From Flavobacteriales bacterium (lineage in GTDB: Bacteria > Bacteroidota > Bacteroidia > Flavobacteriales_F > PHOS-HE28): a DNA stretch of 64,000 nt. This document shows positions 30,579 to 38,090 of the stretch, piece after piece. The notes under the pieces were generated by a model. That model made no database searches. It was given only the letters and a program-made list of their open reading frames with translations, and was not told the origin of the DNA. Positions within the stretch are counted from its first letter, which is position 1, and each line of letters begins with the position of its first letter. Made by a program: the position numbers and the translations under genes. The DNA lies in assembly GCA_016702645.1 (NCBI GenBank), contig JADJDP010000010.1, positions 103,890 through 167,889 of the forward strand. Reading direction: 5' to 3'.

Positions 30579-31031
30579 TTACTCCTTGATCCGGCTGTCG
30601 ATGATGATCGTCACCGGTCCATCGTTGACCAAGGACACCTGCATGTTCGCCCCGAACTCTCCGCTCTTCACCGAGCGGCCGAGCATTTCCGTGAGACGTT
30701 GTTTGGCGCGCAGGTAGAGCGGCACCGCTTCTTCAGGACGCGCCGCGCGGATGTAGCTGGGACGGTTGCCCTTCGCCGTGCTCGCGTGCAAGGTGAACTG
30801 GCTCACGAGCAGGATCTCACCGCGCACTTGCATGACGTCCAGGTTCATCACTTCGTCCGCATCGGGAAAAACGCGCAGGCGGATGATCTTCCCGCAGAGC
30901 CACTCCAGATCGGTTTCGGTGTCACCCACTTCAATGCCCAGCAGCACGAGCAGGCCGTTGCCCACGTGCGCATGTGGGCGACCATCGATCTGAACGCCCG
31001 CTTCCCTCACGCGTTGGATCACTGCGCGCAT
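30579..31031 (-). CDS. dtd: D-aminoacyl-tRNA deacylase
   Basis: Removes D-amino acids (and glycine) mischarged on tRNA. The 150-residue intact frame starts MRAVIQRVREAGVQIDGRPH and contains the two defining motifs: LLVSQFTLHASTAKGNRPSY and VSLVNDGPVTIIIDSR (the DTD NxGPVT element). Size is standard. Only one base separates its ATG from the stop of the upstream acid phosphatase gene, suggesting co-transcription. Confidence 0.94.
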   Translation of the reverse strand: MRAVIQRVREAGVQIDGRPHAHVGNGLLVLLGIEVGDTETDLEWLCGKIIRLRVFPDADEVMNLDVMQVRGEILLVSQFTLHASTAKGNRPSYIRAARPEEAVPLYLRAKQRLTEMLGRSVKSGEFGANMQVSLVNDGPVTIIIDSRIKE

Positions 31032-31032
31032 G

Positions 31033-31874
31033 TCAATAGCCGTTCGCGTCGAACCAGGCCTTCATGCGTGCATGTTTCTCCGAATCTGTGCCTTTTCCTT
31101 GAATGGCGTCGCGGTACGTACCGTACATGGGATTGGGCAGCAGGATGAAATAGCGGAAAGGCTGTCGCTCATGGCATCCACCACGTCCCGGCCATGGTCC
31201 ACGGTGCGATCCTTGAAGCGCTCATCGAAGTCACGCAACTGGTCACCCACAAGGAGGACGACATGATATCGTGCTGCCACGCGTGCTCGTCGTTCGGTCT
31301 TGTCACTGGTGCCCTCCATCAACAACAAGTGCGCTTCGTCGGCGAACGGGAATCCCAGTTCACCTAGGTTTTTCAACGTACTCGCCTTCTCCCGCACATC
31401 GCGGTTGGTGATGTAGAAAACCTCGCAGCCCCAATACTGCGCCTGTTGAAGGAACTGCAGCGCCCCCGGTGAAGCCTTCGCGATCGCCTTGTCCGTCCAC
31501 TCCTTCCATTCCGCCTGATCGAAGGTGCGGCCGCGTCTTACGGCATTCACCTGATAAGGACTGTTGTCGAGCACGGTCTCGTCGATGTCAACGACCACGG
31601 CCAATGGTCGGCGATCCCACTCAGCACTATCGACCATCTGCTTCTCGGCATCAATGTCCTGCAACCTGGCCTCCAGCTTCCAGGTCGCGTAGTCGTAGCT
31701 CTGCTGGTAAAGCCAGTAGGCCTCGGCCGATGTGTTTTGCCACACCACGGCATCGACCCCTTGCTGGGACAGCAGCGCCATGTGGTCGGCAGGTGCGGGG
31801 GTATTGGCCGAATAGCGCACGCCGACACAACCGGTCAACAATGCCGCGAGCAATATGGTGACATTCCTTCTCAT
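31033..31874 (-). CDS. Lipoprotein e(P4)-type acid phosphatase / 5-prime nucleotidase (frameshift near 31165)
   Basis: A HAD-superfamily class C phosphatase on the outer face of a membrane. The N-terminus MRRNVTILLAALLTGC is a lipoprotein signal with C16. Catalytic HAD motif I is VVVDIDETVLDNSPY (DxDxT), followed by FYITNRDVREKASTLKNLGE (motif II) and LLVGDQLRDFDERFKDR (motif IV). A missing C near 31165 scrambles the end; restoring it gives SLSRYFILLPNPMYGTYRDA and ends WFDANGY with TGA at 31033, the normal family terminus. The corrected length is about 280 residues. In Haemophilus the homologue dephosphorylates NMN and nucleotides for uptake; a phosphate-scavenging role is likely here. Confidence 0.88.
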
Positions 31875-31899
31875 CCGTTGATCTCGTTCGGGCGTTCGT

Positions 31900-32853
31900 T
31901 CAGTCCACGCGATACGGGCTTTCCTCGTCGACCCCGTTCACCATGTCAAGATAACTGCGGTAGCGGCTTTCGGCGATCGAACCTTCCTCCACCGCTTTGC
32001 GGATCGCACAACCCGGCTCTTCCTTGTGCATGCAATCGTTGAAGCGGCAACCGCCCTTCAGCTTGAACATCTCCGGGAACTGGTCGCCGATGTGCTCAGC
32101 CTGGATATCCACGAGCCCGAAGCCCTTGATGCCGGGAGTGTCGATGATGAAGGTCGGAGGAACGGTTGGAGGGTGGATCTCGTACATCTCCGCGTTCGTC
32201 GTGGTATGCACCCCCTTTCCGCTGGCTTCGCTCACCTCCAGTGTGAAGAGGTCCAGCTCCGGATCCACAGCATTGATCAAGGTGCTCTTGCCCACACCAC
32301 TATGGCCTGAGAGAAGCGTCACCTTGCCTTTCAGCACTTCCTTCACCTCCTTCACACCCTTGCCCTTCAGCGCCGAGGTCATGACCACACGGTAACCGGC
32401 TTGTTGATAGATGTCCACCAGATCGAATAGCAGTTCCTGCTCCTCCTCGTCGAGGTCATCGATCTTGTTGACCACCACAATGGCGGGCACTTGGTAGGCT
32501 TCCGCAGTCACAAGGAAGCGATCGATGAAACCGAACGACGTACGCGGTCGTGCCACCGTAACGATGATCAACGCCTGATCGAGGTTCGCCGCAATGACGT
32601 GCTTGTGGTGGCTCAGGTTCACGCTGCGCCGCACGAGGTAGTTCTTACGATCGTGCAGTTCGATGATGGCTCCCACCGCATCGTCGCTGACCTGGGGTAT
32701 GAAATCCACACGATCACCGACCGCCAGCGGATTGGTGCTGTTCCAACCCTTCACGCGCAAGTTGCCCTTGGCCACGCAATCGTGCAGCACGCCATCCTCG
32801 CTACGCACGATGTAGCGACTACCCGTACTCCGGACAACGAGACCGATGGACAT
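31900..32853 (-). CDS. rsgA: Ribosome small-subunit-dependent GTPase A
   Basis: A circularly permuted GTPase that helps 30S maturation. An N-terminal OB-fold (GLVVRSTGSRYIVRSEDGVL) is followed by VVNKIDDLDE (G4) before G1 GHSGVGKSTLIN and G3 IIDTPGIKGFGL, the permuted order diagnostic of RsgA. The C-terminal zinc knuckle is GGCRFNDCMHKEEPGCAI. The start ATG 32853 is chosen over 32955, which would add unrelated residues and overlap the divergent gldA gene. The 317-residue length is typical. The gene is divergent from gldA, with 73 bases between starts containing both promoters. Confidence 0.93.
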   Translation of the reverse strand: MSIGLVVRSTGSRYIVRSEDGVLHDCVAKGNLRVKGWNSTNPLAVGDRVDFIPQVSDDAVGAIIELHDRKNYLVRRSVNLSHHKHVIAANLDQALIIVTVARPRTSFGFIDRFLVTAEAYQVPAIVVVNKIDDLDEEEQELLFDLVDIYQQAGYRVVMTSALKGKGVKEVKEVLKGKVTLLSGHSGVGKSTLINAVDPELDLFTLEVSEASGKGVHTTTNAEMYEIHPPTVPPTFIIDTPGIKGFGLVDIQAEHIGDQFPEMFKLKGGCRFNDCMHKEEPGCAIRKAVEEGSIAESRYRSYLDMVNGVDEESPYRVD

Positions 32854-32913
32854 GCTGGGTGGACCGTACCCTGTTGCAAGGGGGTGGACAAATGTCGGCA
32901 AGCGAGGGCCGAC

Positions 32914-32922
32914 TACTTTCGC
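32914..32922 (+). promoter_or_regulatory. -7 box for gldA
   Basis: TACTTTCGC ends 4 bases before ATG 32927; a leaderless transcript is implied. Confidence 0.5.
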
Positions 32923-32926
32923 CGCC

Positions 32927-33835
32927 ATGTCGATCTCCGTCCGCAACATCACCAAGCTCTACGGTTCGCAGCGCGCATTGAGCGATGTCTCCTTCGAGAT
33001 CGGCAGCGGTGAGGTGGTCGGCTTTCTAGGACCCAATGGCGCGGGCAAGAGCACGATGATGAAGATCCTCACCTGCTTCCTGCCCCCCAGCAGTGGGGAG
33101 GCCGTGGTGTGTGGATTCGATACGCGTGCGAAGAGCATGGACGTGCGCCGGAACGTGGGCTACCTGCCTGAGAACACGCCTCTTTACGTGGACCTCTACG
33201 TGCGCGAGTACCTCGACTTCATCGCCGGGGTCCATGGCCTGAAGGACAGGACGGCGCGCGTGAACACCATGATCGACCGGGTTGGTCTGGGTCCCGAACA
33301 ACACAAGCGCATAGGTCAATTGAGCAAGGGCTATCGCCAGCGCGTGGGACTGGCGCAAGCTCTTGTCCACGACCCGCAAGTGCTCATCCTGGACGAACCC
33401 ACCAGCGGGCTAGACCCCAACCAGCTGGTGGAGATCCGCTCGCTCATCAAGAACCTGGGGCGCGAAAAGACCGTGATGCTGAGCACCCACATCATGCAGG
33501 AGGTGGAAGCCATCTGCGACCGCGTGATCATCATCGATCGCGGCGTTGTGGTGGCCGATGACAAAGCCAGCAACCTGCGCAGCCGCCAGCAGCAGCGCGA
33601 AGTGGTGGAAGTGGAGTTCGACCGGGCCATCAATGCCAACGACCTGCTTGCCATCAGCGGCGTGCTTCATGCCAAGCACAAGGAGGGCAACTCCTGGCTG
33701 CTCGCGCACGATGCAGAGAACGATGTGCGCCCGGCCGTCTTCCAGTTCGCGGTGGACAAGGGCATCAAGGTGCTTGGTCTGCAGAAAAGCGAACGTGGGC
33801 TGGAAGAAGTCTTCAAGGAACTCACGCGTCGATAG
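32927..33835 (+). CDS. gldA: ABC transporter ATP-binding protein, GldA-like
   Basis: A 302-residue ABC ATPase. Walker A is GPNGAGKST (residues 35-43), the signature is LSKGYRQRVGLAQAL, Walker B is VLILDEPTSGLDPNQ, and the switch His lies in MLSTHIMQEVEAICDR. The C-terminal 80 residues (REVVEVEFDRAINANDLLAI ... SERGLEEVFKELT) form the DUF4162-like tail seen in GldA. GldA, with GldF and GldG, is needed for gliding in Flavobacterium; gldF and gldG are not adjacent, so a generic exporter ATPase cannot be excluded. Start at ATG 32927 follows directly after the promoter box. Confidence 0.85.
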   Translation: MSISVRNITKLYGSQRALSDVSFEIGSGEVVGFLGPNGAGKSTMMKILTCFLPPSSGEAVVCGFDTRAKSMDVRRNVGYLPENTPLYVDLYVREYLDFIAGVHGLKDRTARVNTMIDRVGLGPEQHKRIGQLSKGYRQRVGLAQALVHDPQVLILDEPTSGLDPNQLVEIRSLIKNLGREKTVMLSTHIMQEVEAICDRVIIIDRGVVVADDKASNLRSRQQQREVVEVEFDRAINANDLLAISGVLHAKHKEGNSWLLAHDAENDVRPAVFQFAVDKGIKVLGLQKSERGLEEVFKELTRR

Positions 33836-33861
33836 TGCGTATCACGTTTTCCGCAAACACG

Positions 33862-33870
33862 TTCCTTTGC
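33862..33870 (+). promoter_or_regulatory. -7 box for metK
   Basis: TTCCTTTGC, 19 bases before ATG 33890; one mismatch at position 2 of TAnnTTTG. Confidence 0.4.
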
Positions 33871-33889
33871 GCCGCGAACAAAAAGCCTC

Positions 33890-35185
33890 ATGCCTTACCT
33901 CTTCACCTCCGAGTCCGTCAGCGAAGGCCACCCCGACAAGGTCGCCGACCAGATCAGCGATGCCCTCATCGACCACTTCCTCGCCTTCGACCCGAGCAGT
34001 AAGGTCGCCTGCGAAACGCTGGTGACCACCGGTCAGGTGGTGCTGGCCGGTGAAGTGAAGAGCAAGGCCTACTTGGATGTGCAGGAGATCGCGCGGGACG
34101 TGATCCGCCGGATCGGCTACACCAAGAGCGAGTACATGTTCGAAGCGAACAGCTGCGGCATGCTCAGCGCCATCCACGAGCAAAGCCCGGACATCAACCA
34201 AGGCGTGGAGCGCAAGAAGCCGGAAGAGCAAGGTGCCGGGGACCAGGGCATGATGTTCGGCTACGCCTGCCGCGACACGGATACTTACATGCCGCTGCCG
34301 TTGGAGTTGAGCCACATGCTGTTGCGCGAACTCGCCGCGATCCGCCGCGAAGGTAAGGAAATGACCTACCTGCGCCCCGATGCGAAGAGCCAGGTGACCA
34401 TCGAATACAACGATGACAACACCCCAAAGCGCATCGATACGATCGTTGTGAGCACACAGCACGATGATTTCGTAAAGCCGAAGGACGCGAGCAAGGCTGC
34501 CAAGCAAGCCGCGGACGATGTCATGCTCGCCCGGATCAAGAAGGACATCATCGGCATCCTCATGCCCCGCGTCCTGGCCAAACTGCCCAAGCGCACGCAG
34601 GCATTGTTCGGTCGCAACATCCAGTACCACATCAACCCCACCGGCACCTTCGTGATCGGTGGCCCGCACGGCGATACCGGCCTCACCGGTCGCAAGATCA
34701 TCGTGGACACCTACGGTGGCAAAGGCGCGCACGGTGGTGGTGCCTTCAGCGGAAAGGATCCCAGCAAGGTGGACCGCAGTGCGGCCTACGCTGCTCGCCA
34801 CGTTGCCAAGCATCTGGTGGCTGCTGGCGTATGCGATGAGGTCCTCGTGCAAGTGGCTTACGCCATCGGGGTGGCAAAGCCGGTGGGCTTCTATGTGAAC
34901 ACCTACGGCACTTCCAAGGTGAAGATGAACGACGGCAAGATCGCTGATGTGATCAGCAGCCTGCCCGAGTTCGACATGAGGCCCTACTTCATCGAGAAGC
35001 GTTTCGCCCTGCGCACACCGATCTACAGTGAAACCGCCAGCTACGGCCACATGGGTCGCAAGAGCAAGGTGGTGACCAAGAAGTTCGAGAACGCGGGCCA
35101 GAAGGTCACGGTGAAGGTGAAGCTCTTCCCGTGGGAGGAACTGAACGCCGTCGATACCGTGAAAAAGGCCTTCAAACTGGCTTAA
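33890..35185 (+). CDS. metK: S-adenosylmethionine synthetase
   Basis: Makes S-adenosylmethionine from methionine and ATP. The intact 431-residue frame begins YLFTSESVSEGHPDKVADQI with the ATP-binding His. It contains GDQGMMFGYACRDTDTYMPL (residues around 120), RPDAKSQVTIEY, the loop FVIGGPHGDTGLTGRKIIVD, and the phosphate-binding GGGAFSGKDPSKVDRSAAYA. It is somewhat longer than the Escherichia coli enzyme (384), with an extra segment near KPKDASKAAKQAADD, as is common in Bacteroidota. A monocistronic gene with its own promoter; a long antisense open frame over it is not coding. Confidence 0.96.
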   Translation: MPYLFTSESVSEGHPDKVADQISDALIDHFLAFDPSSKVACETLVTTGQVVLAGEVKSKAYLDVQEIARDVIRRIGYTKSEYMFEANSCGMLSAIHEQSPDINQGVERKKPEEQGAGDQGMMFGYACRDTDTYMPLPLELSHMLLRELAAIRREGKEMTYLRPDAKSQVTIEYNDDNTPKRIDTIVVSTQHDDFVKPKDASKAAKQAADDVMLARIKKDIIGILMPRVLAKLPKRTQALFGRNIQYHINPTGTFVIGGPHGDTGLTGRKIIVDTYGGKGAHGGGAFSGKDPSKVDRSAAYAARHVAKHLVAAGVCDEVLVQVAYAIGVAKPVGFYVNTYGTSKVKMNDGKIADVISSLPEFDMRPYFIEKRFALRTPIYSETASYGHMGRKSKVVTKKFENAGQKVTVKVKLFPWEELNAVDTVKKAFKLA

Positions 35186-35230
35186 ACCTCAAGCTCGCCC
35201 TCCTTTCAAGTGCGGCTTCCTGATCGGGCG

Positions 35231-35262
35231 TTTGCCGGATCGGAATATCGCCCTACTTTCGC
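35231..35262 (+). promoter_or_regulatory. Promoter of the rplU-rpmA operon
   Basis: TTTG at 35231-35234 (possible -33 element) and TACTTTCGC at 35254-35262 (-7 box) are separated by 19 bases, close to the Bacteroidota consensus. The start codon is 22 bases further on. Confidence 0.5.
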
Positions 35263-35284
35263 ACCCCATTTCCCGGAAAGCCCC

Positions 35285-35785
35285 ATGTACGCCATTGTCG
35301 ATATCGCCGGCCAGCAATACAAGGTCGAGAAGTCCAAGAAGTTGAAAGTGCACCGCCTCGAAGCCGAGGAGGGCAAGCACGTGGAGTTGGACAAAGTGCT
35401 GCTCGTGAGCGACGGCAAGACGATCAATGTCGGCACTCCTACGGTGGAGGGTTTCCGCATCGCGGCCAAGGTGCTCAGCCATGGCAAGGGCGATAAGGTC
35501 CTGGTCTTCAAGAAGAAGCGCCGCAAGGGATACCAAAAGATGAACGGTCATCGCCAGTACCTCACGGAACTGTGGATCGAGGCGATCCTGGGCAAGGGTG
35601 AGAAGTTCGACACCAGCAAGAGCAGCGCTCCTGCTCCGCGTGCCGAACGGAACGCCCCCGCCAAAGTGAAGAAGACGGCCGTGAAAGCTGAAGCCAGTGA
35701 GGCACCAGCCAAAAAGGCCGCCCCGAAGAAGGCAGCACCCAAGAAGGCCGCTCCCGCCAAGAAAGCAGCACCCAAGAAGAAGTAA
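35285..35785 (+). CDS. rplU: Ribosomal protein L21 with long Lys/Ala/Pro-rich C-terminal tail
   Basis: The first ~105 residues are a normal L21: MYAIVDIAGQQYKVEKSKKL, VLLVSDGKTINVGTPTVEGF and FKKKRRKGYQKMNGHRQYLT. L21 normally ends there; this protein continues for about 60 residues of low-complexity sequence (PAKKAAPKKAAPKKAAPAKK), resembling histone H1-like tails. The tail is basic and probably disordered; it may bind rRNA, but that is inference. The start at 35285 follows the family N-terminus; upstream in-frame sequence is not conserved. It is followed by rpmA after a 57-base gap holding a small repeat. Confidence 0.93.
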   Translation: MYAIVDIAGQQYKVEKSKKLKVHRLEAEEGKHVELDKVLLVSDGKTINVGTPTVEGFRIAAKVLSHGKGDKVLVFKKKRRKGYQKMNGHRQYLTELWIEAILGKGEKFDTSKSSAPAPRAERNAPAKVKKTAVKAEASEAPAKKAAPKKAAPKKAAPAKKAAPKKK

Positions 35786-35796
35786 TCAATCCCGTT

Positions 35797-35824
35797 GTCG
35801 CCCTGAGCTTGTCGAAGGGCGCAC
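35797..35824. repeat. Short hairpin repeat in the rplU-rpmA gap
   Basis: The sequence contains CGCCCT (35800-35805) and AGGGCG (35816-35821) around GAGCTTGTCGA. Read on the minus strand it carries TTCGACAAGCTCAGGGCGAC. A version differing by two transitions occurs in frame inside mfd at 49699-49720. Confidence 0.6.
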
Positions 35825-35842
35825 CAGAAAGACCACACAGCC

Positions 35843-36109
35843 ATGGCACACAAGAAAGGTGAAGGCAGTACCCAGAACGGCCGCGAATCGCACTCGAAGC
35901 GCCTCGGCGTGAAGATCTTCGGCGGCAGCAAGGTCACCGCAGGCAACATCATCGTTCGCCAGCGTGGCACCAAGCACCACCCCGGTCGTAACGTGGGCAT
36001 CGGTGTGGACCACACCCTTTTCGCCCTCACCGATGGCGTGGTGGAGTTCCGCACCAAGAAAGGCGAACGCAGCTACGTGAGCGTGCTTCCTGCCGAGTCC
36101 GCCAACTAA
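35843..36109 (+). CDS. rpmA: Ribosomal protein L27
   Basis: An intact 88-residue large-subunit protein. It begins MAHKKGEGSTQNGRESHSKR, where the N-terminal tail reaches the peptidyl transferase centre, and continues LGVKIFGGSKVTAGNIIVRQ and HPGRNVGIGVDHTLFAL, all standard for L27. There is no N-terminal cleavage extension of the Firmicutes type. It follows rplU, the usual order, and is followed by a good terminator. Confidence 0.97.
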   Translation: MAHKKGEGSTQNGRESHSKRLGVKIFGGSKVTAGNIIVRQRGTKHHPGRNVGIGVDHTLFALTDGVVEFRTKKGERSYVSVLPAESAN

Positions 36110-36126
36110 GAACAACCTATTGCTAC

Positions 36127-36168
36127 GGACCCCGCCGCTGTTCGCAGCAGGCGGGGTTCGTGCTTTTT
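36127..36168 (+). terminator. Rho-independent terminator after rpmA
   Basis: A 12-bp stem (36129-36140 with 36145-36157, one bulged A) closes on a TTCG tetraloop and is followed by TGCTTTTTAT. It is the best conventional terminator in the window. Confidence 0.8.
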
Positions 36169-36171
36169 ATG

Positions 36172-36203
36172 ACCACATGGGCACATGGCCTCATGGTCGC
36201 ATG
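36172..36203. repeat. Four tandem octamers ending in CATG
   Basis: ACCACATG, GGCACATG, GCCTCATG and GTCGCATG follow one another directly, placing CATG at exact 8-base spacing, between the rpmA terminator and the serS promoter. Confidence 0.6.
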
Positions 36204-36220
36204 AACCTGCACCACCCCGC

Positions 36221-36229
36221 TACCTTTAC
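36221..36229 (+). promoter_or_regulatory. -7 box for the serS operon
   Basis: TACCTTTAC, 32 bases before ATG 36262; last base of TAnnTTTG differs. Confidence 0.4.
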
Positions 36230-36261
36230 CCACCCCGTTCTTGGGGCCAACGATACCGTGC

Positions 36262-37536
36262 ATGCTGGAGCTGAGTTTCCTGAGAGAACACCGTGAAGAG
36301 GCCGAGCAACGACTCGCCAAGCGGAACATCGATGCGAAGGGTCTGCTTGATCGGGCCAGTGAACTGGACGAGGTCCGTCGCAACACCCAAACCGAACTGG
36401 ACGGCCGCCAGGCGGAGCTGAACGCCCTGAGCCGCTCGGTGGGAGAGTTGATGAAGGCCGGCAAGAAGGAGGAAGCAGGAGCGGCCAAGGCAAAGAGCAC
36501 GGAGCTTAAGAATGGCATCGCTGAACTGAAGGACAAGCTCGAGAGCGCCGAGAAAGCACTTCAGGACCACCTCGTCACCATTCCCAACGCACCGAGCGCG
36601 AAGGTGCCCGTCGGCCGGACACCCGAGGACAACACCGTGGTGATGCAGGAAGGCGCGATCCCCGAATTGGGTCCGAACGCCAAGCCGCATTGGGAACTTG
36701 GTGAGGAGTACGGCTTCCTACACATGGACCTTGGTGTAAAACTGACCGGCGCGGGCTTTCCCGTGTACAGCGGACATGGTGCCAGACTCCAACGTGCCTT
36801 GATCGCCTTCTTCCTCGATAAAGCCACTGAAGCGGGGTATCGCGAGATCATCCCGCCGCACATGGTGAACGCCGCCAGCGCTTTCGCCACGGGCCAATTG
36901 CCGGACAAGGAAGGTCAGATGTACCACGCCACGGTGGACGACCTCTACCTGATACCAACAGCGGAAGTACCGATCACCAACCTCTACCGCGACGAGATCG
37001 TGGAAGCGGATCGGCTCCCGATCAAGAACGTGGGCTACACACCCTGCTTCCGCCGCGAGGCGGGGAGCTACGGTGCGCATGTGCGCGGGCTGAACCGTGT
37101 CCACCAGTTCGACAAGGTGGAGATCGTGCGGGTGGAGAAGCCCGAGAACAGTTACGCCGTGCTCGAAGAGATGGTGGAACACGTGAAAGGCCTGTTGCGT
37201 GCGCTCGAACTGCCCTACCGTCAACTCTTGCTCTGCGGTGGCGACATGGGTTTCTCCAGCGCCATGACCTACGACATGGAAGTTTTCAGCGCCGCACAGC
37301 ACCGCTGGTTGGAGGTGAGTTCCATCAGCAACTTCGAGACCTTCCAGACCAACCGCCTGAAACTTCGCTACCGCGGCGAGGACAAGAAGCCCCGGCTGGC
37401 ACACACCTTGAACGGCAGTGCGCTCGCCCTTGCTCGCATCGTGGCAGCCATCCTGGAGAACAACCAGACACCCGAAGGCATCCGCATTCCCAAAGCCCTA
37501 CAAGCCTACACGGGTTTCGCGATGATCACCAAATGA
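36262..37536 (+). CDS. serS: Seryl-tRNA synthetase
   Basis: Charges tRNA-Ser and tRNA-Sec. From ATG 36262 (MLELSFLREHREEAEQRLAK), residues 1-110 form the long antiparallel coiled-coil arm that grips the tRNA variable loop. The class II catalytic core contains YLIPTAEVPITNLYRDEI (motif region), CFRREAGSYGAHVRGLNRVH (motif 2) and LNGSALALARIVAAILEN (motif 3). The 424-residue length is normal. A TTG start at 36241 is rejected. The stop overlaps the next start as ATGA, beginning a five-gene run of overlapping genes that ends with rsmA. Confidence 0.95.
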   Translation: MLELSFLREHREEAEQRLAKRNIDAKGLLDRASELDEVRRNTQTELDGRQAELNALSRSVGELMKAGKKEEAGAAKAKSTELKNGIAELKDKLESAEKALQDHLVTIPNAPSAKVPVGRTPEDNTVVMQEGAIPELGPNAKPHWELGEEYGFLHMDLGVKLTGAGFPVYSGHGARLQRALIAFFLDKATEAGYREIIPPHMVNAASAFATGQLPDKEGQMYHATVDDLYLIPTAEVPITNLYRDEIVEADRLPIKNVGYTPCFRREAGSYGAHVRGLNRVHQFDKVEIVRVEKPENSYAVLEEMVEHVKGLLRALELPYRQLLLCGGDMGFSSAMTYDMEVFSAAQHRWLEVSSISNFETFQTNRLKLRYRGEDKKPRLAHTLNGSALALARIVAAILENNQTPEGIRIPKALQAYTGFAMITK

Positions 37537-38090
37537 TCCACGGCATACGCACGGTCCATCTGGCAACGTTCGCCTCGTGCGCGCTTTTGGTGGCCTGTCG
37601 CCAAGCCCCGGATCCTGCGCAATTGACCGCCGTGGACCAGTTGATCTCCGCTACCGACGCCGCCGTGCTCACCTTGAACGAGCTGGACCGTGGCCGCTAT
37701 CGTCGCAGCGATTCCCTGTTCCGCGATCAACAAGCCGGTTTCGCTTCCCTTTTCGAGGACACGCTCGGACGCCATGCGGCAACCGTCCTGGCCGATCAGT
37801 ACATCGCACTGAGAGCGTCAGCCGCGATGGGTTCCGATCACGAGCGCTTGCTTGCCGACATCACCTCATCGAGCGAACGACTGCGCGTGCTGCGCTCGGA
37901 CCTGAGCAATGGGTCCATCCAGAAGGAGAAAGGTGCGTTGCTCATCGGCCACGAGCAACAACGCCACACCGCGATCATCGAAGAAGTGCATCATGTGATC
38001 GACAACTATCGAACATTGCAGCAAGCTTGGGACCGTCGGGATACCGTGGCCGTATTGCTCAGTGAGGCCAACCCATCCACCGCGCCATGA
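37533..38090 (+). CDS. Putative lipoprotein, unknown function
   Basis: A 185-residue protein with a lipoprotein signal: hydrophobic LATFASCALLVAC with lipidation Cys at residue 22. The rest is helical, with heptad-like stretches (ADQYIALRASAAMGSDHERL, HTAIIEEVHHVIDNYRTLQQ). No recognised domain. It overlaps serS and the TPR gene by 4 bases on each side (ATGA), so it is firmly in this operon. A periplasmic helical role is inference. Confidence 0.7.
   Translation: MIHGIRTVHLATFASCALLVACRQAPDPAQLTAVDQLISATDAAVLTLNELDRGRYRRSDSLFRDQQAGFASLFEDTLGRHAATVLADQYIALRASAAMGSDHERLLADITSSSERLRVLRSDLSNGSIQKEKGALLIGHEQQRHTAIIEEVHHVIDNYRTLQQAWDRRDTVAVLLSEANPSTAP

Noticed and set aside
33842..35050. 402-codon minus-strand open frame over metK
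   Set aside because: Antisense shadow of a GC-rich conserved gene; composition is His/Val/Leu-rich without domains.
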